From positions 1,984,001 through 2,048,000 of the forward strand of contig NZ_JAVIWL010000001.1 in assembly GCF_034314045.1 (NCBI RefSeq): a stretch of 64,000 nt of DNA, in the 5' to 3' direction. This document shows, piece by piece, positions 1 through 9,474 of the stretch. This stretch comes from Glaciimonas sp. CA11.2. GTDB lineage: Bacteria > Pseudomonadota > Gammaproteobacteria > Burkholderiales > Burkholderiaceae_D. How positions within the stretch are numbered: position 1 is the stretch's first letter; each line of letters starts with the position of its first letter. A program made the position numbers and the translations under genes. The notes beneath the pieces are model-generated. The model saw only the letters and a program-made list of their open reading frames with translations, made no database searches and was not told where the DNA came from.

Positions 1-726
1 AGCGTGAATAGCGCAGCCGCGCCTAGTCTCTGCGATGTAGATGGTCGGCGCCTGCACGGTCCTGGTATGTTGCCGCGGTTACCGGCCTTGATAGATGGCG
101 CAATGCTGATACGCGATAGCGCAGGTCAGCGCTGGTTACTGGATGGTTGCCTTGCGCCGCGGCCACAATTATTTCTATTTGGCGCAGGCCATGTCGGCGC
201 AGCCATCGTTCGCGCGTTGGCCGATTTGCCTTGTCGGATAACCTGGATCGATGAAAGGGAAGAAATGTTTCCCGATCATCAGCCTGCCAATGTCACGATA
301 GAAGCCACTGACATTCCCGAAGCCGTGGTCGCCAGCGCTCCGGCCGGCGCAAGCTTTTTGGTGATGACGCATAACCACGCGCTGGATCAACGCTTATCGG
401 AGCTTATTTTGCAGCGCGACGATGTGGCGTGGTTTGGTTTGATTGGTTCAAAAACCAAGCGCATGCAGTTCGAGCATCGACTCGAAGAGCGCGGCATACC
501 ACCGCAGCGATTGGCCGAGATGGTGTGTCCAATCGGCATTCCGGGAATCATTGGCAAAGAGCCAGCGGTGATCGCTGCTTCAGTGACGGCACAACTGCTT
601 CAGGTGTGGGAAAGCATCGGCCGCACATTGCCGGTCACGCCTGTTTTATCCGCTATATCCGAAGTTTCCAGCGTGTCGAATACAGTAGCACCGCAGATGT
701 TTAGTGACGCTGGAACGCTTCTCTAA
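1..726 (+). CDS. xdhC: XdhC, xanthine dehydrogenase accessory protein (5' end outside window)
   Basis: The reading frame is open to the left edge, so the GTG at position 4 is probably internal and the N-terminal XdhC/CoxI domain is missing. The visible 240 residues hold the C-terminal Rossmann domain: the FGAGHVG motif near residue 60 and the late VCPIGIPGIIGKEPAVIA stretch typical of the family. XdhC binds molybdenum cofactor, helps its sulfuration and inserts it into xanthine dehydrogenase in the cytoplasm. The guanine deaminase gene that follows in the same direction fits, because xanthine made by guanine deamination is the substrate of xanthine dehydrogenase. The xdhA and xdhB genes would be expected just left of the window. 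Confidence 0.9.
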   Translation, partial: SVNSAAAPSLCDVDGRRLHGPGMLPRLPALIDGAMLIRDSAGQRWLLDGCLAPRPQLFLFGAGHVGAAIVRALADLPCRITWIDEREEMFPDHQPANVTIEATDIPEAVVASAPAGASFLVMTHNHALDQRLSELILQRDDVAWFGLIGSKTKRMQFEHRLEERGIPPQRLAEMVCPIGIPGIIGKEPAVIAASVTAQLLQVWESIGRTLPVTPVLSAISEVSSVSNTVAPQMFSDAGTLL

Positions 727-856
727 GATTCTCTTCGGTTTGGTAAGTTACTTTCGTATATAGATACCAGAAACACTTGGATGTTGAAACATGTGTAAAC
801 CGCATCTCAGAATAGATGTAAAAAAATAGATTTTGATTACTAAAGGAATGTATCTC

Positions 857-2194
857 ATGGCAGCAGGCGACAACACCGCGCAATCCGATCACGCAACGCT
901 TCAGGCCTATCGCGCCAGTGTGTTGCACTTTACTGCGGATCCTGCAGACCCCGCGCATCAAGCCGATGCGATTTGCTGGTATGAAGATGGCCTGTTGTTG
1001 ATCAAAGGCGGACAGGTGGTCGCGGCTGGGGATTATCAGTATTTAAAAGGATCGCTGCCAGACGGTCAAGAAATCCACGACTATCGCGGCAAGATCATCA
1101 TGCCGGGTTTCATTGATACACACGTTCATTATCCGCAGACCGATATGATCGCGTCGCCATCGCCGGGTTTGCTGCCTTGGTTGGAAAAATATACTTTTCC
1201 GACCGAGCGCAAGTTCAGCGATCCGGTGCATGCGCGCAAAGTGGCAGATTTTTTTCTGGATCAGTTACTACGTTGCGGGACCACAACCGCGATGGTGTAT
1301 TGCACCGTGCATCCAGAGTCCGTCGAGGCTTTTTTTGCGGAAAGCGAAGCGCGCAACCTGCGGATGGTCGCCGGCAAAGTCTTGATGGACCGACATTGCC
1401 CCGATTTTCTGCAAGACACTGCCGAACGCGGTATCCGTGAAAGTGAAGACCTGCTCAAAAAATGGCACAACCGCGGGCGTCAGATGTACGCCATCACGCC
1501 ACGCTTTGCACCCACGTCCAGTGACGCGCAATTGCAACTGGCGGGCGAATTGGCAGCGGCCTATCCTGACGTCTATTTGCAGACGCATGCGGCGGAAAAT
1601 ACGGATGAAGTGGCGTGGGTCAAATCACTGTTCCCAGATTCGCGCAGCTACATGGATGTCTACGACAAATATGGCATGCTACGCCCACGCTCAATGTATG
1701 CGCATTGCGTCTGGTTAGACGACAGTGATCGTCGGCGCATGGCCGAAACGCAATCGGCCATCTCGGTCTGTCCGACTTCCAACCTGTTTCTGGGTAGTGG
1801 CTTATTCGATTTTGAACGGGCTGATACGCATCGCGTGCCGTTATCATTAGCAACCGATGTTGGCGGCGGAACCAGTTTTTCGATGCTGCAAACCATGAAT
1901 GAGGCATACAAAGTCGCCCGCATGGGCGGCACGTTTTTGCCAGCATTGCAGATGTTTTACATGGCGACACTGGGTGGCGCGCGCAGTATGCAACTGGAAA
2001 ACACGATCGGCAATTTTGTCGCCGGTGCGGAGGCGGATTTTATCGTGCTGGACCCGCATGCCACGCCGCTGCTGGCGCGACGCACCGCTAATACTGACGG
2101 CCTTGAAGAGCTACTGTTTGCAATAGCATTGCTAGGGGATGATCGCAGTATTCTGGCGACTTTTGCGGCGGGGAAACGCGTTTATCAACGCTAA
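857..2194 (+). CDS. guaD: Guanine deaminase
   Basis: Amidohydrolase-superfamily enzyme that hydrolyses guanine to xanthine and ammonia in the cytosol. Near residues 82-95 the protein has PGFIDTHVHYPQTD, with the two metal-binding histidines. Further on come the QTHAAEN and MYAHCVWL blocks and the late SLATDVGGGTSFSML block with the metal-site aspartate. The length of about 445 residues is normal for GuaD. The frame could open at a TTG at 833, but I choose ATG 857 because AAAGGA lies about 10 nt before it. It follows xdhC by 130 nt and probably belongs to the same purine-degradation unit. A hairpin terminator lies 13 nt after the stop. Confidence 0.93.
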   Translation: MAAGDNTAQSDHATLQAYRASVLHFTADPADPAHQADAICWYEDGLLLIKGGQVVAAGDYQYLKGSLPDGQEIHDYRGKIIMPGFIDTHVHYPQTDMIASPSPGLLPWLEKYTFPTERKFSDPVHARKVADFFLDQLLRCGTTTAMVYCTVHPESVEAFFAESEARNLRMVAGKVLMDRHCPDFLQDTAERGIRESEDLLKKWHNRGRQMYAITPRFAPTSSDAQLQLAGELAAAYPDVYLQTHAAENTDEVAWVKSLFPDSRSYMDVYDKYGMLRPRSMYAHCVWLDDSDRRRMAETQSAISVCPTSNLFLGSGLFDFERADTHRVPLSLATDVGGGTSFSMLQTMNEAYKVARMGGTFLPALQMFYMATLGGARSMQLENTIGNFVAGAEADFIVLDPHATPLLARRTANTDGLEELLFAIALLGDDRSILATFAAGKRVYQR

Positions 2195-2207
2195 CCTGAT
2201 AAATGAT

Positions 2208-2243
2208 AAAGCCACGCATTGCATCCCTGCACCGCGTGGCTTT
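2208..2243. terminator. Bidirectional hairpin terminator between guaD and the spoVR gene
   Basis: Inverted repeat AAAGCCACGC ... GCGTGGCTTT with a 16-nt loop. It lies between two convergent genes. The arm ends give short A and T runs on both strands, so it can serve guaD on plus and spoVR on minus. Confidence 0.7.
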
Positions 2244-2301
2244 CATACTCTCACCGTTCTATTGCTATACGGACGACGCACTTCGCAATGAAGGCCGTAC
2301 C

Positions 2302-3843
2302 TTAAGACCGTAACGTATAGCGATTATTGCTAACGCATTGATAGCGACGCAGCACGTTGCCGCTGTCATCCACGCTTTCCAGATGCACGTCGAATTGCCA
2401 CAATCGCGCCATGTGTCGTAATACTTCATCTGTGTTCTCGCCCAGCGGTCGGCCGTCACTGCGGAAGTGACGCAAAGTCAGGCTCCGGTCACCGCGGGTA
2501 TTGACCGACCATACCTGAATATTCGGTTCACGATGATTGATGTCATATTGGCGTGACAGCGTTTCACGGACGTACTGATAGCCCGACTCGTTATGGATTG
2601 CCGTCACCTCCAATTCACTTCGGTTTTCATCATCTTGCACCGAAAACAAATGCATATCGCGGATCAATTTGGGCGACAGATACTGGGCAATAAAACTTTC
2701 ATCCTTAAAGTTACGCATCGCGTAATGGAGCGCTTCAAGCCATGGCGTTCCTGCTAATTGAGGAAACCATTCGCGATCTTCATCGGTGGGATGTTCGCAG
2801 ATGCGTCGAATATCGCACATCATTGAAAACCCCAATGCGTAAGGATTGATCCCGTTGTAATACGATTTTGTGATCGGTGGTTGATACACCACGCTAGTAT
2901 GCGAATGCAAAAACTCCATCATAAAACCGTCGGTCAGATGACCTTCATCGTAGAGCGTATTGAGCAAGGTGTAATGCCAAAATGTCGCCCATCCTTCGTT
3001 CATCACCTGGGTTTGTCGTTGCGGATAGAAGTATTGCGCGACTTTACGCACGATACGAATGACCTCACGTTCCCATGGCTCTAAAAGCGGGGCATTCTTT
3101 TCGGCAAAATACAGCAAGTTTTCTTGTGGTTCTGGCGGAAAGCGGTTTTCATCCTGCGCGGTGGCTTCTTCTTTTTTGGTTGGCAAAGTCCGCCACAACG
3201 CATTCACTTGTGACTGGTTGTATTCCTCACGCTCTCTGGCTTGCTCGCGTTCTTTCAGCAAAGACAAATGCTGCGGACGTTTGTAGCGATCGACGCCGTA
3301 ATGCATCAGGGCATGACAAGAATCCAGCAATTCTTCAACGCGATCAAATCCATGGCGCTCTTCGCATTCCGCGATGTAATTACGGGCGTACACCAGATAA
3401 TCGATAATGGCGTTTGCATCTGTCCACAGCTGGAATAAATAGTTGCCCTTGAAGAACGAATTATGGCCATACGCGGCATGCGCTACCACCAGCGCTTGCA
3501 TCGTCAGGGTATTTTCTTCCATCAGATAAGCGATACAAGGATTCGAATTGATCACGATTTCGTAGGCCAGACCCATTTGCCCACGTTTATAGCCGCGCTC
3601 TGTCGATAGGAAATGCTTGCCGAATGACCAATGGCGATAATTCACCGGCATCCCCGATGACGCGTAGGCATCCATCATTTGCTCGGCAGTAATTATCTCA
3701 AGTTGAATGGGATAAATATCGAGCTTATACGCTGCTGCGACGCGCGCGATTTCGACGTTATATTGCTCGATTAACTCAAAAGTCCAGTCGGATGGACAAG
3801 GTAACGGCGATTTGCGCTTGTTGATATCAGCACGTGCATTCAT
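2302..3843 (-). CDS. SpoVR family protein (YcgB-like)
   Basis: The 513-residue protein belongs to the SpoVR/YcgB family. The name comes from a Bacillus cortex-formation gene, but the biochemical role in non-sporulating bacteria is unknown. Recognisable blocks are YPIQLEIITAEQMMDAY near residue 43, WSFGKHF near 72 and NEGWATFWHYTLLN near 285. The NEGWA block looks like a metal-binding arrangement, which is inference. Its start overlaps the yeaH stop by 4 nt, so the two are translationally coupled. It is the last gene of the prkA-yeaH-spoVR set, which in enterobacteria is expressed under starvation and stress. Confidence 0.92.
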   Translation of the reverse strand: MNARADINKRKSPLPCPSDWTFELIEQYNVEIARVAAAYKLDIYPIQLEIITAEQMMDAYASSGMPVNYRHWSFGKHFLSTERGYKRGQMGLAYEIVINSNPCIAYLMEENTLTMQALVVAHAAYGHNSFFKGNYLFQLWTDANAIIDYLVYARNYIAECEERHGFDRVEELLDSCHALMHYGVDRYKRPQHLSLLKEREQAREREEYNQSQVNALWRTLPTKKEEATAQDENRFPPEPQENLLYFAEKNAPLLEPWEREVIRIVRKVAQYFYPQRQTQVMNEGWATFWHYTLLNTLYDEGHLTDGFMMEFLHSHTSVVYQPPITKSYYNGINPYALGFSMMCDIRRICEHPTDEDREWFPQLAGTPWLEALHYAMRNFKDESFIAQYLSPKLIRDMHLFSVQDDENRSELEVTAIHNESGYQYVRETLSRQYDINHREPNIQVWSVNTRGDRSLTLRHFRSDGRPLGENTDEVLRHMARLWQFDVHLESVDDSGNVLRRYQCVSNNRYTLRS

Positions 3844-5108
3844 ACGTTCACCTGTTTTTCAAACAGTTCACGAAATACCGGATAAATATCGCTCGCGTGC
3901 TGAACCTTCTTTTGCACGAACTGGCGATAATCCGGCACTATTTGCGCGTATTCCATCCACAAATTTTGCTCTTCAGGAACTACCTGAATGTAAGCAAAAT
4001 AACGCGAACGTGGCAATATTTTTTGTTCAAGAATTTTGCGACATTTTGGTGAGTCATCATTCCAGTTGTCACCGTCTGACGCCTGCGCGCCATAAATGTT
4101 CCAGTCACCCGGTGGATAACGGTCATCGATGATTTTAGACATCAGCTCAAGCGCGCTCGATACGACCGTACCGCCGCTTTCCTGCGAGTGGAAAAAGGTG
4201 TCTTCATCGACTTCATCGGCGCGCGTGTGATGGCGAATAAAGACCACTTCGATGTGTTCATAGTTACGCGTGAGAAACAGATACAGCAAAATAAAAAAGC
4301 GTTTAGCGAGATCTTTGCGTTGCTCGTCCATTGATCCTGACACGTCCATGACGCAAAACATCACCGCCTGACTTGACGGTTGCGGCTGACGGACGCGGTT
4401 GACATAGCGCAAGTCGAAAGGATCGATAAACGGGATACGCCAGATGCGCCCCTTCAGATGATGAATGTCATCAGCCAGACGCTTGATTTCTTCGCCACGG
4501 TCCTCTGTATCATCCTTCAGCGCTTCCATCAATAGCTCAAGCTCGCGTAGTCGCGCCACCAGCGGCGAACCTAGCGCAATGCGTCGTCCCAGCGAACTAC
4601 GTAGCGATCTGACAATATCGATATTGTTGGGAGAACCGTCAGTAGAGTAACCGGCCCGCATATTTTTCCAGGTCGGTGCTGTCATCAGATTGGTTTTAAT
4701 CAGACGCGGCAGCTCCAGGTCTTCGAAGAAATATTGCATGAACTCTTCACGCGACAATTCAAAAACGAAGTCATCCTGGCCCTCGCCCTGATCACTTGCT
4801 TCGCTACCACCGCCGCGACCCGAGCCGCCGTCCGGGCGCGCAATCCGGTCACCTTGAAGATAATCCTGATTGCCGGGATGAACTACCTCACGCATGCCAC
4901 CTGATCCGTGTCGAAAGACCGGTTCGGAAATATCTTTACGGGGAATGGTAATACTCTTGGATTTTTCGATTTCTGTGATACCGCGGTCACGTACCGCTTC
5001 TGTTACCGAACGTCGAATATCGTCGCGATAGCGACGCAAGAAGCGCTCGCGGTTCGCGATGCCCTTGTTCTTTCCAGCCAACCTACGGTCAATTATCTGA
5101 TGTAACAC
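3840..5108 (-). CDS. yeaH: YeaH/YhbH family protein (DUF444, VWA-like)
   Basis: The 422-residue protein is of the DUF444 family. The N-terminal third is basic and glycine-rich (GSGRGGGSEASDQGEG near residues 96-110) and probably flexible. The C-terminal half is a von Willebrand A-like domain with the MIDAS motif DVSGSMDE near residues 255-262. It almost always accompanies the PrkA kinase and SpoVR protein, and is thought to act with them or be phosphorylated in that pathway; its exact role is unknown. Here it lies between the two on the same strand. It is separated from prkA by 277 nt that hold a strong hairpin, so expression may differ from that of prkA. Confidence 0.9.
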   Translation of the reverse strand: MLHQIIDRRLAGKNKGIANRERFLRRYRDDIRRSVTEAVRDRGITEIEKSKSITIPRKDISEPVFRHGSGGMREVVHPGNQDYLQGDRIARPDGGSGRGGGSEASDQGEGQDDFVFELSREEFMQYFFEDLELPRLIKTNLMTAPTWKNMRAGYSTDGSPNNIDIVRSLRSSLGRRIALGSPLVARLRELELLMEALKDDTEDRGEEIKRLADDIHHLKGRIWRIPFIDPFDLRYVNRVRQPQPSSQAVMFCVMDVSGSMDEQRKDLAKRFFILLYLFLTRNYEHIEVVFIRHHTRADEVDEDTFFHSQESGGTVVSSALELMSKIIDDRYPPGDWNIYGAQASDGDNWNDDSPKCRKILEQKILPRSRYFAYIQVVPEEQNLWMEYAQIVPDYRQFVQKKVQHASDIYPVFRELFEKQVNV

Positions 5109-5149
5109 GGTACAGTCTCCTGATCGGAATGTATCTGGGAGCTGCCACC

Positions 5150-5177
5150 GGTATCGCTTAATCCCTTAACCGATACC
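5150..5177. repeat. Hairpin in the prkA-yeaH spacer
   Basis: GGTATCG and CGATACC arms enclose an inner TTAA / TTAA pair and a 4-nt loop. It stands about 40 nt before yeaH. There is no T tract, so it looks more like an RNA-processing or stabilising hairpin than a terminator. Confidence 0.5.
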
Positions 5178-5385
5178 AGACTTACAAAAGCAGCCCTGTG
5201 CAGTTACAGTTCACACCACCACCGCAGATAGGGTCGTCTATCTTTCTACCGTCCATGCTCTGACATGATGTGGGGCTAAACGGCGCTCCGAATCCTCAGC
5301 GGTTCCTCAACTGTTTAAGGCCATTCCGCGTTCTTCGCACCATTTAGCTCCCATTCAGGTCTTATCAGCAGACGGTAAAAAAAGT

Positions 5386-7308
5386 TTATGACGATTTACG
5401 TACCCGCAGATACCATTCGCAGAGAAGCCTTACCTGCTTGGGGGTATAACCTTTAGTCACCATGCGATTGACAAAATCTTCATGCTTGCGCATCTCGTCA
5501 GCTGAGCCTTTCGCATTAAATGAAATGACGGGAAGCAGATCCTCCGTATTCGAGAACATCTTTTTCTCGATGACGACACGCAGTTTTTCATAACTGGTCC
5601 AAAGTGGATTCTTGCCACCGTTCGAGACTCTGGCCCGCAGAACAAAATTAACAATCTCGTTACGGAAATCCTTTGGATTACTGATGCCGGCTGGCTTTTC
5701 AATTTTCTCCAGTTCGGCGTTCAGTGCAGCCCTGTCAAAGCTTTCGCCGGTGTCATGATCACGGAACTCCTGATCCTGAATCCAGAAATCCGCGTACGTG
5801 ACATAACGATCAAACACGTTTTGTCCGTACTCAGAATACGACTCCAGATAAGCGGTCTGGATTTCTTTGCCAATGAACTCGGCGTATCGTGATGCGAGCG
5901 TGTCCTTGACGTAAGAAAGATATTTTTGCTCAAGTTCCTGAGAGAATTGTTCTCGTTCAATTTGTTGTTCCAGCACGTACATAAGATGGACAGGATTAGC
6001 AGCGATTTCAGCCGAATCAAAATTGAACACTCGCGACAATATCTTGAAAGCAAAACGGGTAGAAACGCCGGTCATTCCTTCATCAACACCGGCATAGTCG
6101 CGGTACTCCTGAAACGACTTGGCCTTCGGATCGCTGTCCTTCAGATTGTCGCCATCGTAGACCTGCATTTTAGAAAAAATATTTGAGTTCTCGGGCTCAG
6201 CAAGACGCGTCAGAATCGAAAACTGCGCCATCATTTTTAATGTTCCTGGCGCACATACCGCTTTGCCAAGTGAAGAGGTACGAATCAACTTTTCGTAAAT
6301 CTTAATTTCTTCTGAAACACGCAAGCAGTAAGGCACTTTGACGATGTAAATACGATCCAGCAGCGCTTCATTATTCTTATTGTTGCGGAAGGCTTTCCAC
6401 TCAGATTCGTTTGAGTGCGCCAGAATAATGCCGTCAAACGGGATCGCACCAAATCCTTCGGTTCCTTTAAAGTTACCTTCCTGCGTGGCGGTTAGCAACG
6501 GATGTAAAACTTTTATCGGCGCCTTAAACATTTCGACGAATTCGAGCAAACCCTGATTCGATAAGCATAATCCGCCAGAGTAGCTATAAGCATCGGCATC
6601 ATCTTGTGAGTATTGTTCCAGTTTGCGAATATCGACTTTGCCGACCAGGGTAGAAATATCCTGATTGTTTTCGTCGCCTGGCTCCGTTTTTGAAATGGCG
6701 ATTTGACGCAGAACGTTAGGGAAACGTTTGACCACCCGGAATTTACGGATATCACCGTTATATTCGTGCAGACGTTTTACTGCCCACGGACTGAGGATGG
6801 ACTTGATGTACCGACGTGGAATGCCGTATTGTTCTTCTAGAATTCCGCCGTCTTCGTCATAGTCGAACAAACCCAGTGGCGATTCGTTCACCGGCGAACC
6901 TTTAATGGAGTAAAACGGTACATGCTCCATTAATTGTTTCAGACGTTCTGCGATAGACGATTTGCCGCCCCCAACGGGACCCAGCAAATACAGAATTTGT
7001 TTTTTCTCTTCGAGACCTTGAGACGCATGACGGAAATAAGCGACGACTTGCTCGATCACTTCTTCGGCGCCATAAAATTCTTTAAAGGCCGGATAGACTT
7101 TGATGACTTTGTTGGCAAAAATCCGCGACAACAATTGGTCCTGACGCGTGTCGATTTTTTCGGGTTCACCGATTGCCATCAGCATGCGTTCACCCGCCGT
7201 CGCATACACGGTGGGGTTGTTCTTACAAAGCGTCAGATACTCTTCAAGTGAAAACTCTTCTTCTCTGGTCTTGTCGAACCGACTCGCAAAGCTGCTGTAA
7301 ATATCCAT
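5386..7308 (-). CDS. prkA: PrkA family serine protein kinase (YeaG-like)
   Basis: The 640-residue protein has an N-terminal AAA-type domain with Walker A GPVGGGKS near residues 110-117 and a C-terminal PrkA kinase domain. That is the normal length and layout. PrkA/YeaG is a cytoplasmic serine kinase active under sustained nitrogen starvation and stationary phase in E. coli. An AAA protease-like activity has also been reported in Bacillus. It is the first gene of the minus-strand trio with yeaH and spoVR. A 232-nt AT-rich spacer upstream must hold its promoter, but I could not pick a convincing one. Confidence 0.94.
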   Translation of the reverse strand: MDIYSSFASRFDKTREEEFSLEEYLTLCKNNPTVYATAGERMLMAIGEPEKIDTRQDQLLSRIFANKVIKVYPAFKEFYGAEEVIEQVVAYFRHASQGLEEKKQILYLLGPVGGGKSSIAERLKQLMEHVPFYSIKGSPVNESPLGLFDYDEDGGILEEQYGIPRRYIKSILSPWAVKRLHEYNGDIRKFRVVKRFPNVLRQIAISKTEPGDENNQDISTLVGKVDIRKLEQYSQDDADAYSYSGGLCLSNQGLLEFVEMFKAPIKVLHPLLTATQEGNFKGTEGFGAIPFDGIILAHSNESEWKAFRNNKNNEALLDRIYIVKVPYCLRVSEEIKIYEKLIRTSSLGKAVCAPGTLKMMAQFSILTRLAEPENSNIFSKMQVYDGDNLKDSDPKAKSFQEYRDYAGVDEGMTGVSTRFAFKILSRVFNFDSAEIAANPVHLMYVLEQQIEREQFSQELEQKYLSYVKDTLASRYAEFIGKEIQTAYLESYSEYGQNVFDRYVTYADFWIQDQEFRDHDTGESFDRAALNAELEKIEKPAGISNPKDFRNEIVNFVLRARVSNGGKNPLWTSYEKLRVVIEKKMFSNTEDLLPVISFNAKGSADEMRKHEDFVNRMVTKGYTPKQVRLLCEWYLRVRKSS

Positions 7309-7540
7309 ATCACCCCCGCATCAACGATGTTGCGAAAAACGAACTGAACAAACAATTGCTACTACGTAGGATTTCTCACCATGTGTATGAGTCTGTTTAG
7401 AGCCCGCTAAATGCAGTTGAATGCATCTGAATTGGCGCGGTATTTAACAGAACAGGAATCCACACTTTTGATTCTATATGTTTTTCTCGAACGCAACCGA
7501 GAATTTATGTAAATAGAGGTTACAGACAACAGCGAATTTT

Positions 7541-8800
7541 CTATGCGTTTATGCGTTTTTCGTTCCACGGCGCGACCTTTGGTAGCAACAACATGCCGGG
7601 CAAAGCCAATACGAAGCATAGAATAAAAAAGTTAAACCAGCCAGTTTCGGCAATGATGTAACCGACCGAAGAATTGATAAACGTGCGCGGAACAGCTGCC
7701 AGACTTGTGAATAGAGCAAATTGCGTCGCGGTGTAACGCGGGTCTGTCGTGCGAGCAATGTAGGCGACGAAGGCGGCTGTCCCGAGTCCTACACCGAAAG
7801 CCTCCGCACCGATCACGATGGCCAGTACAAACGGTTCCGCACCGACATTCGCCAGCCATGCAAAGCCGAGAATCGTCACCGCTTGCACCACACCAAAAAT
7901 CCATAGCGCACGATTGATGCCAATTTTGACCATCCAGATGCCGCCGATAATGCCACCCGCAACACTCGACCAAAGACTGGTTGTTTTGGAAATCGCGCCG
8001 ATCTGCGTCATCGTAAAGCCGAGATCAATATAAAATTTGGTCGCCAGCGCCGTTGCCATACTATCGCCAAGTTTATAAAGAAAAATAAAACCAAGTACCC
8101 ACAGCGCACTTTGCCAACCATTACGGGAAACAAATTCTTGAAACGGCAACAGTACGGCAGCACGAATATTCTTCGGTGGGTCGCCGTATACTTTTGGTTC
8201 TTTAATGAGCAATGTGCATATTAATCCAGGCAACATAAATCCGGCTGTAATCCAGAATACCTGATGCCACGGCAGGATATCGGCGAGGACCAACGACAGC
8301 GCGCCTGGCACCATTCCCGCAACTTTATAGGCATTAACGTGGATCGCACTGCCCAGACCTTGCTCGCTATCGGGCAGAATTTCACGTCGATAGGCATCAA
8401 TTACGATGTCCTGACTGGCCGACAAGAACGCCACCAGCGACGCCATCGCCGCTATTTCGGACAACTGGTTGATCGGGTCGAACATTCCCATGACGCCGAT
8501 AGCGATAAACAGCGCCACTTGCGTCAGCGCCATCCAGCCGCGCCGGCGGCCCATGCGACCAAAGTGGAAGCGGTCCATTAGTGGCGACCATAAAAATTTC
8601 CACGTATAAGGAAACATGACTAACGCGAATAACCCGAGTGCTTTGACGTTCAATCCGGATTTTGCAAGCCAGGCTTGCAACAAACTCAGTAATATAAAAA
8701 GCGGTAAGCCAGAAGTGAAGCCGAGAAAAACGCAGATCAACATGCGTCGGTTCAGATAGTGATGCCAGGGTTGTGAGGTTGAAGTCATTAATGCGCCCAT
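7541..8800 (-). CDS. ampG: AmpG-like major facilitator transporter
   Basis: The 419-residue protein has about 12 hydrophobic segments. The N-terminus MLICVFLGFTSGLPLFIL and the loop DRFHFGRMGRRRGW are typical of the AmpG/acetyl-CoA transporter branch of the MFS. AmpG imports anhydromuropeptides from the periplasm for cell-wall recycling. That substrate is inferred from the family, not shown here. It lies 71 nt after metW on the same strand and may be read from the metX promoter. A second ATG 12 nt inside (position 8788) is an alternative start; neither has a clear ribosome site. Confidence 0.85.
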   Translation of the reverse strand: MGALMTSTSQPWHHYLNRRMLICVFLGFTSGLPLFILLSLLQAWLAKSGLNVKALGLFALVMFPYTWKFLWSPLMDRFHFGRMGRRRGWMALTQVALFIAIGVMGMFDPINQLSEIAAMASLVAFLSASQDIVIDAYRREILPDSEQGLGSAIHVNAYKVAGMVPGALSLVLADILPWHQVFWITAGFMLPGLICTLLIKEPKVYGDPPKNIRAAVLLPFQEFVSRNGWQSALWVLGFIFLYKLGDSMATALATKFYIDLGFTMTQIGAISKTTSLWSSVAGGIIGGIWMVKIGINRALWIFGVVQAVTILGFAWLANVGAEPFVLAIVIGAEAFGVGLGTAAFVAYIARTTDPRYTATQFALFTSLAAVPRTFINSSVGYIIAETGWFNFFILCFVLALPGMLLLPKVAPWNEKRINA

Positions 8801-8871
8801 AACCGGGCGTTAGTAATCAAAATGAATAATGGGACTTATGCAGGTGGGGCGATTTTGCGCAAGTCCGTTGC

Positions 8872-9474
8872 CTATTTTTTGCGAAAGCGAAATACCGCTA
8901 AACTACCGCGCCAGTTTGGTAAAAATGATACAGGATTGCCATCGTGCAATGCTACACATTCGAGCACTTCAAGTCCCACTTCGTTCGCCAATTCTTCAAA
9001 ATCTTTGATGGTTGCACAACGTAAATTGGGCGTGTCGTACCATTCATAAGGCAACAATTTGGACACCGGCATACGACCGCGCAGCAGCGCCATGCGATGT
9101 GGCCAATAGGCAAAATTGGGGAACGATACAATTGCTTCGCGGCCAACGCGTGCAATATCACGTAAAACACCCTCGACGTTTTTCATCATTTGCAACGCTG
9201 AAAGGCACAAGACAGTATCGAACGCGTTATCGGCAAATAAGGCTAACCCCGTTTCTAAATCCTGCTGAATGACCGATACACCGCGCGATACACAGGGAGG
9301 AATTTTGCTATCGTCGATTTCAACGCCATAACCGGCGCATTGCTTGTCAGTTTGCAAGTAATCCAGCATTACCCCATCGCCGCAACCCAAATCCAGCACC
9401 TGAGATTGTTTGGGGACCCAATGGGCGATGAAGGCAAGATCGGGCCGTAGATCACTTAGTTGTTCAAAGTTCAT
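8872..9474 (-). CDS. metW: MetW, methionine biosynthesis methyltransferase-like protein
   Basis: The 200-residue protein has the class I methyltransferase glycine motif VLDLGCGDG near residues 26-34 and the family blocks ALQMMKN and [10 protein letters not shown]. MetW always pairs with MetX in these bacteria and is needed for full homoserine acyltransferase function, probably as a partner protein. A methyltransfer reaction has not been settled. The start codon overlaps the end of metX by 11 nt, which indicates coupled translation and a shared transcript under the metX leader. Confidence 0.95.
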   Translation of the reverse strand: MNFEQLSDLRPDLAFIAHWVPKQSQVLDLGCGDGVMLDYLQTDKQCAGYGVEIDDSKIPPCVSRGVSVIQQDLETGLALFADNAFDTVLCLSALQMMKNVEGVLRDIARVGREAIVSFPNFAYWPHRMALLRGRMPVSKLLPYEWYDTPNLRCATIKDFEELANEVGLEVLECVALHDGNPVSFLPNWRGSLAVFRFRKK

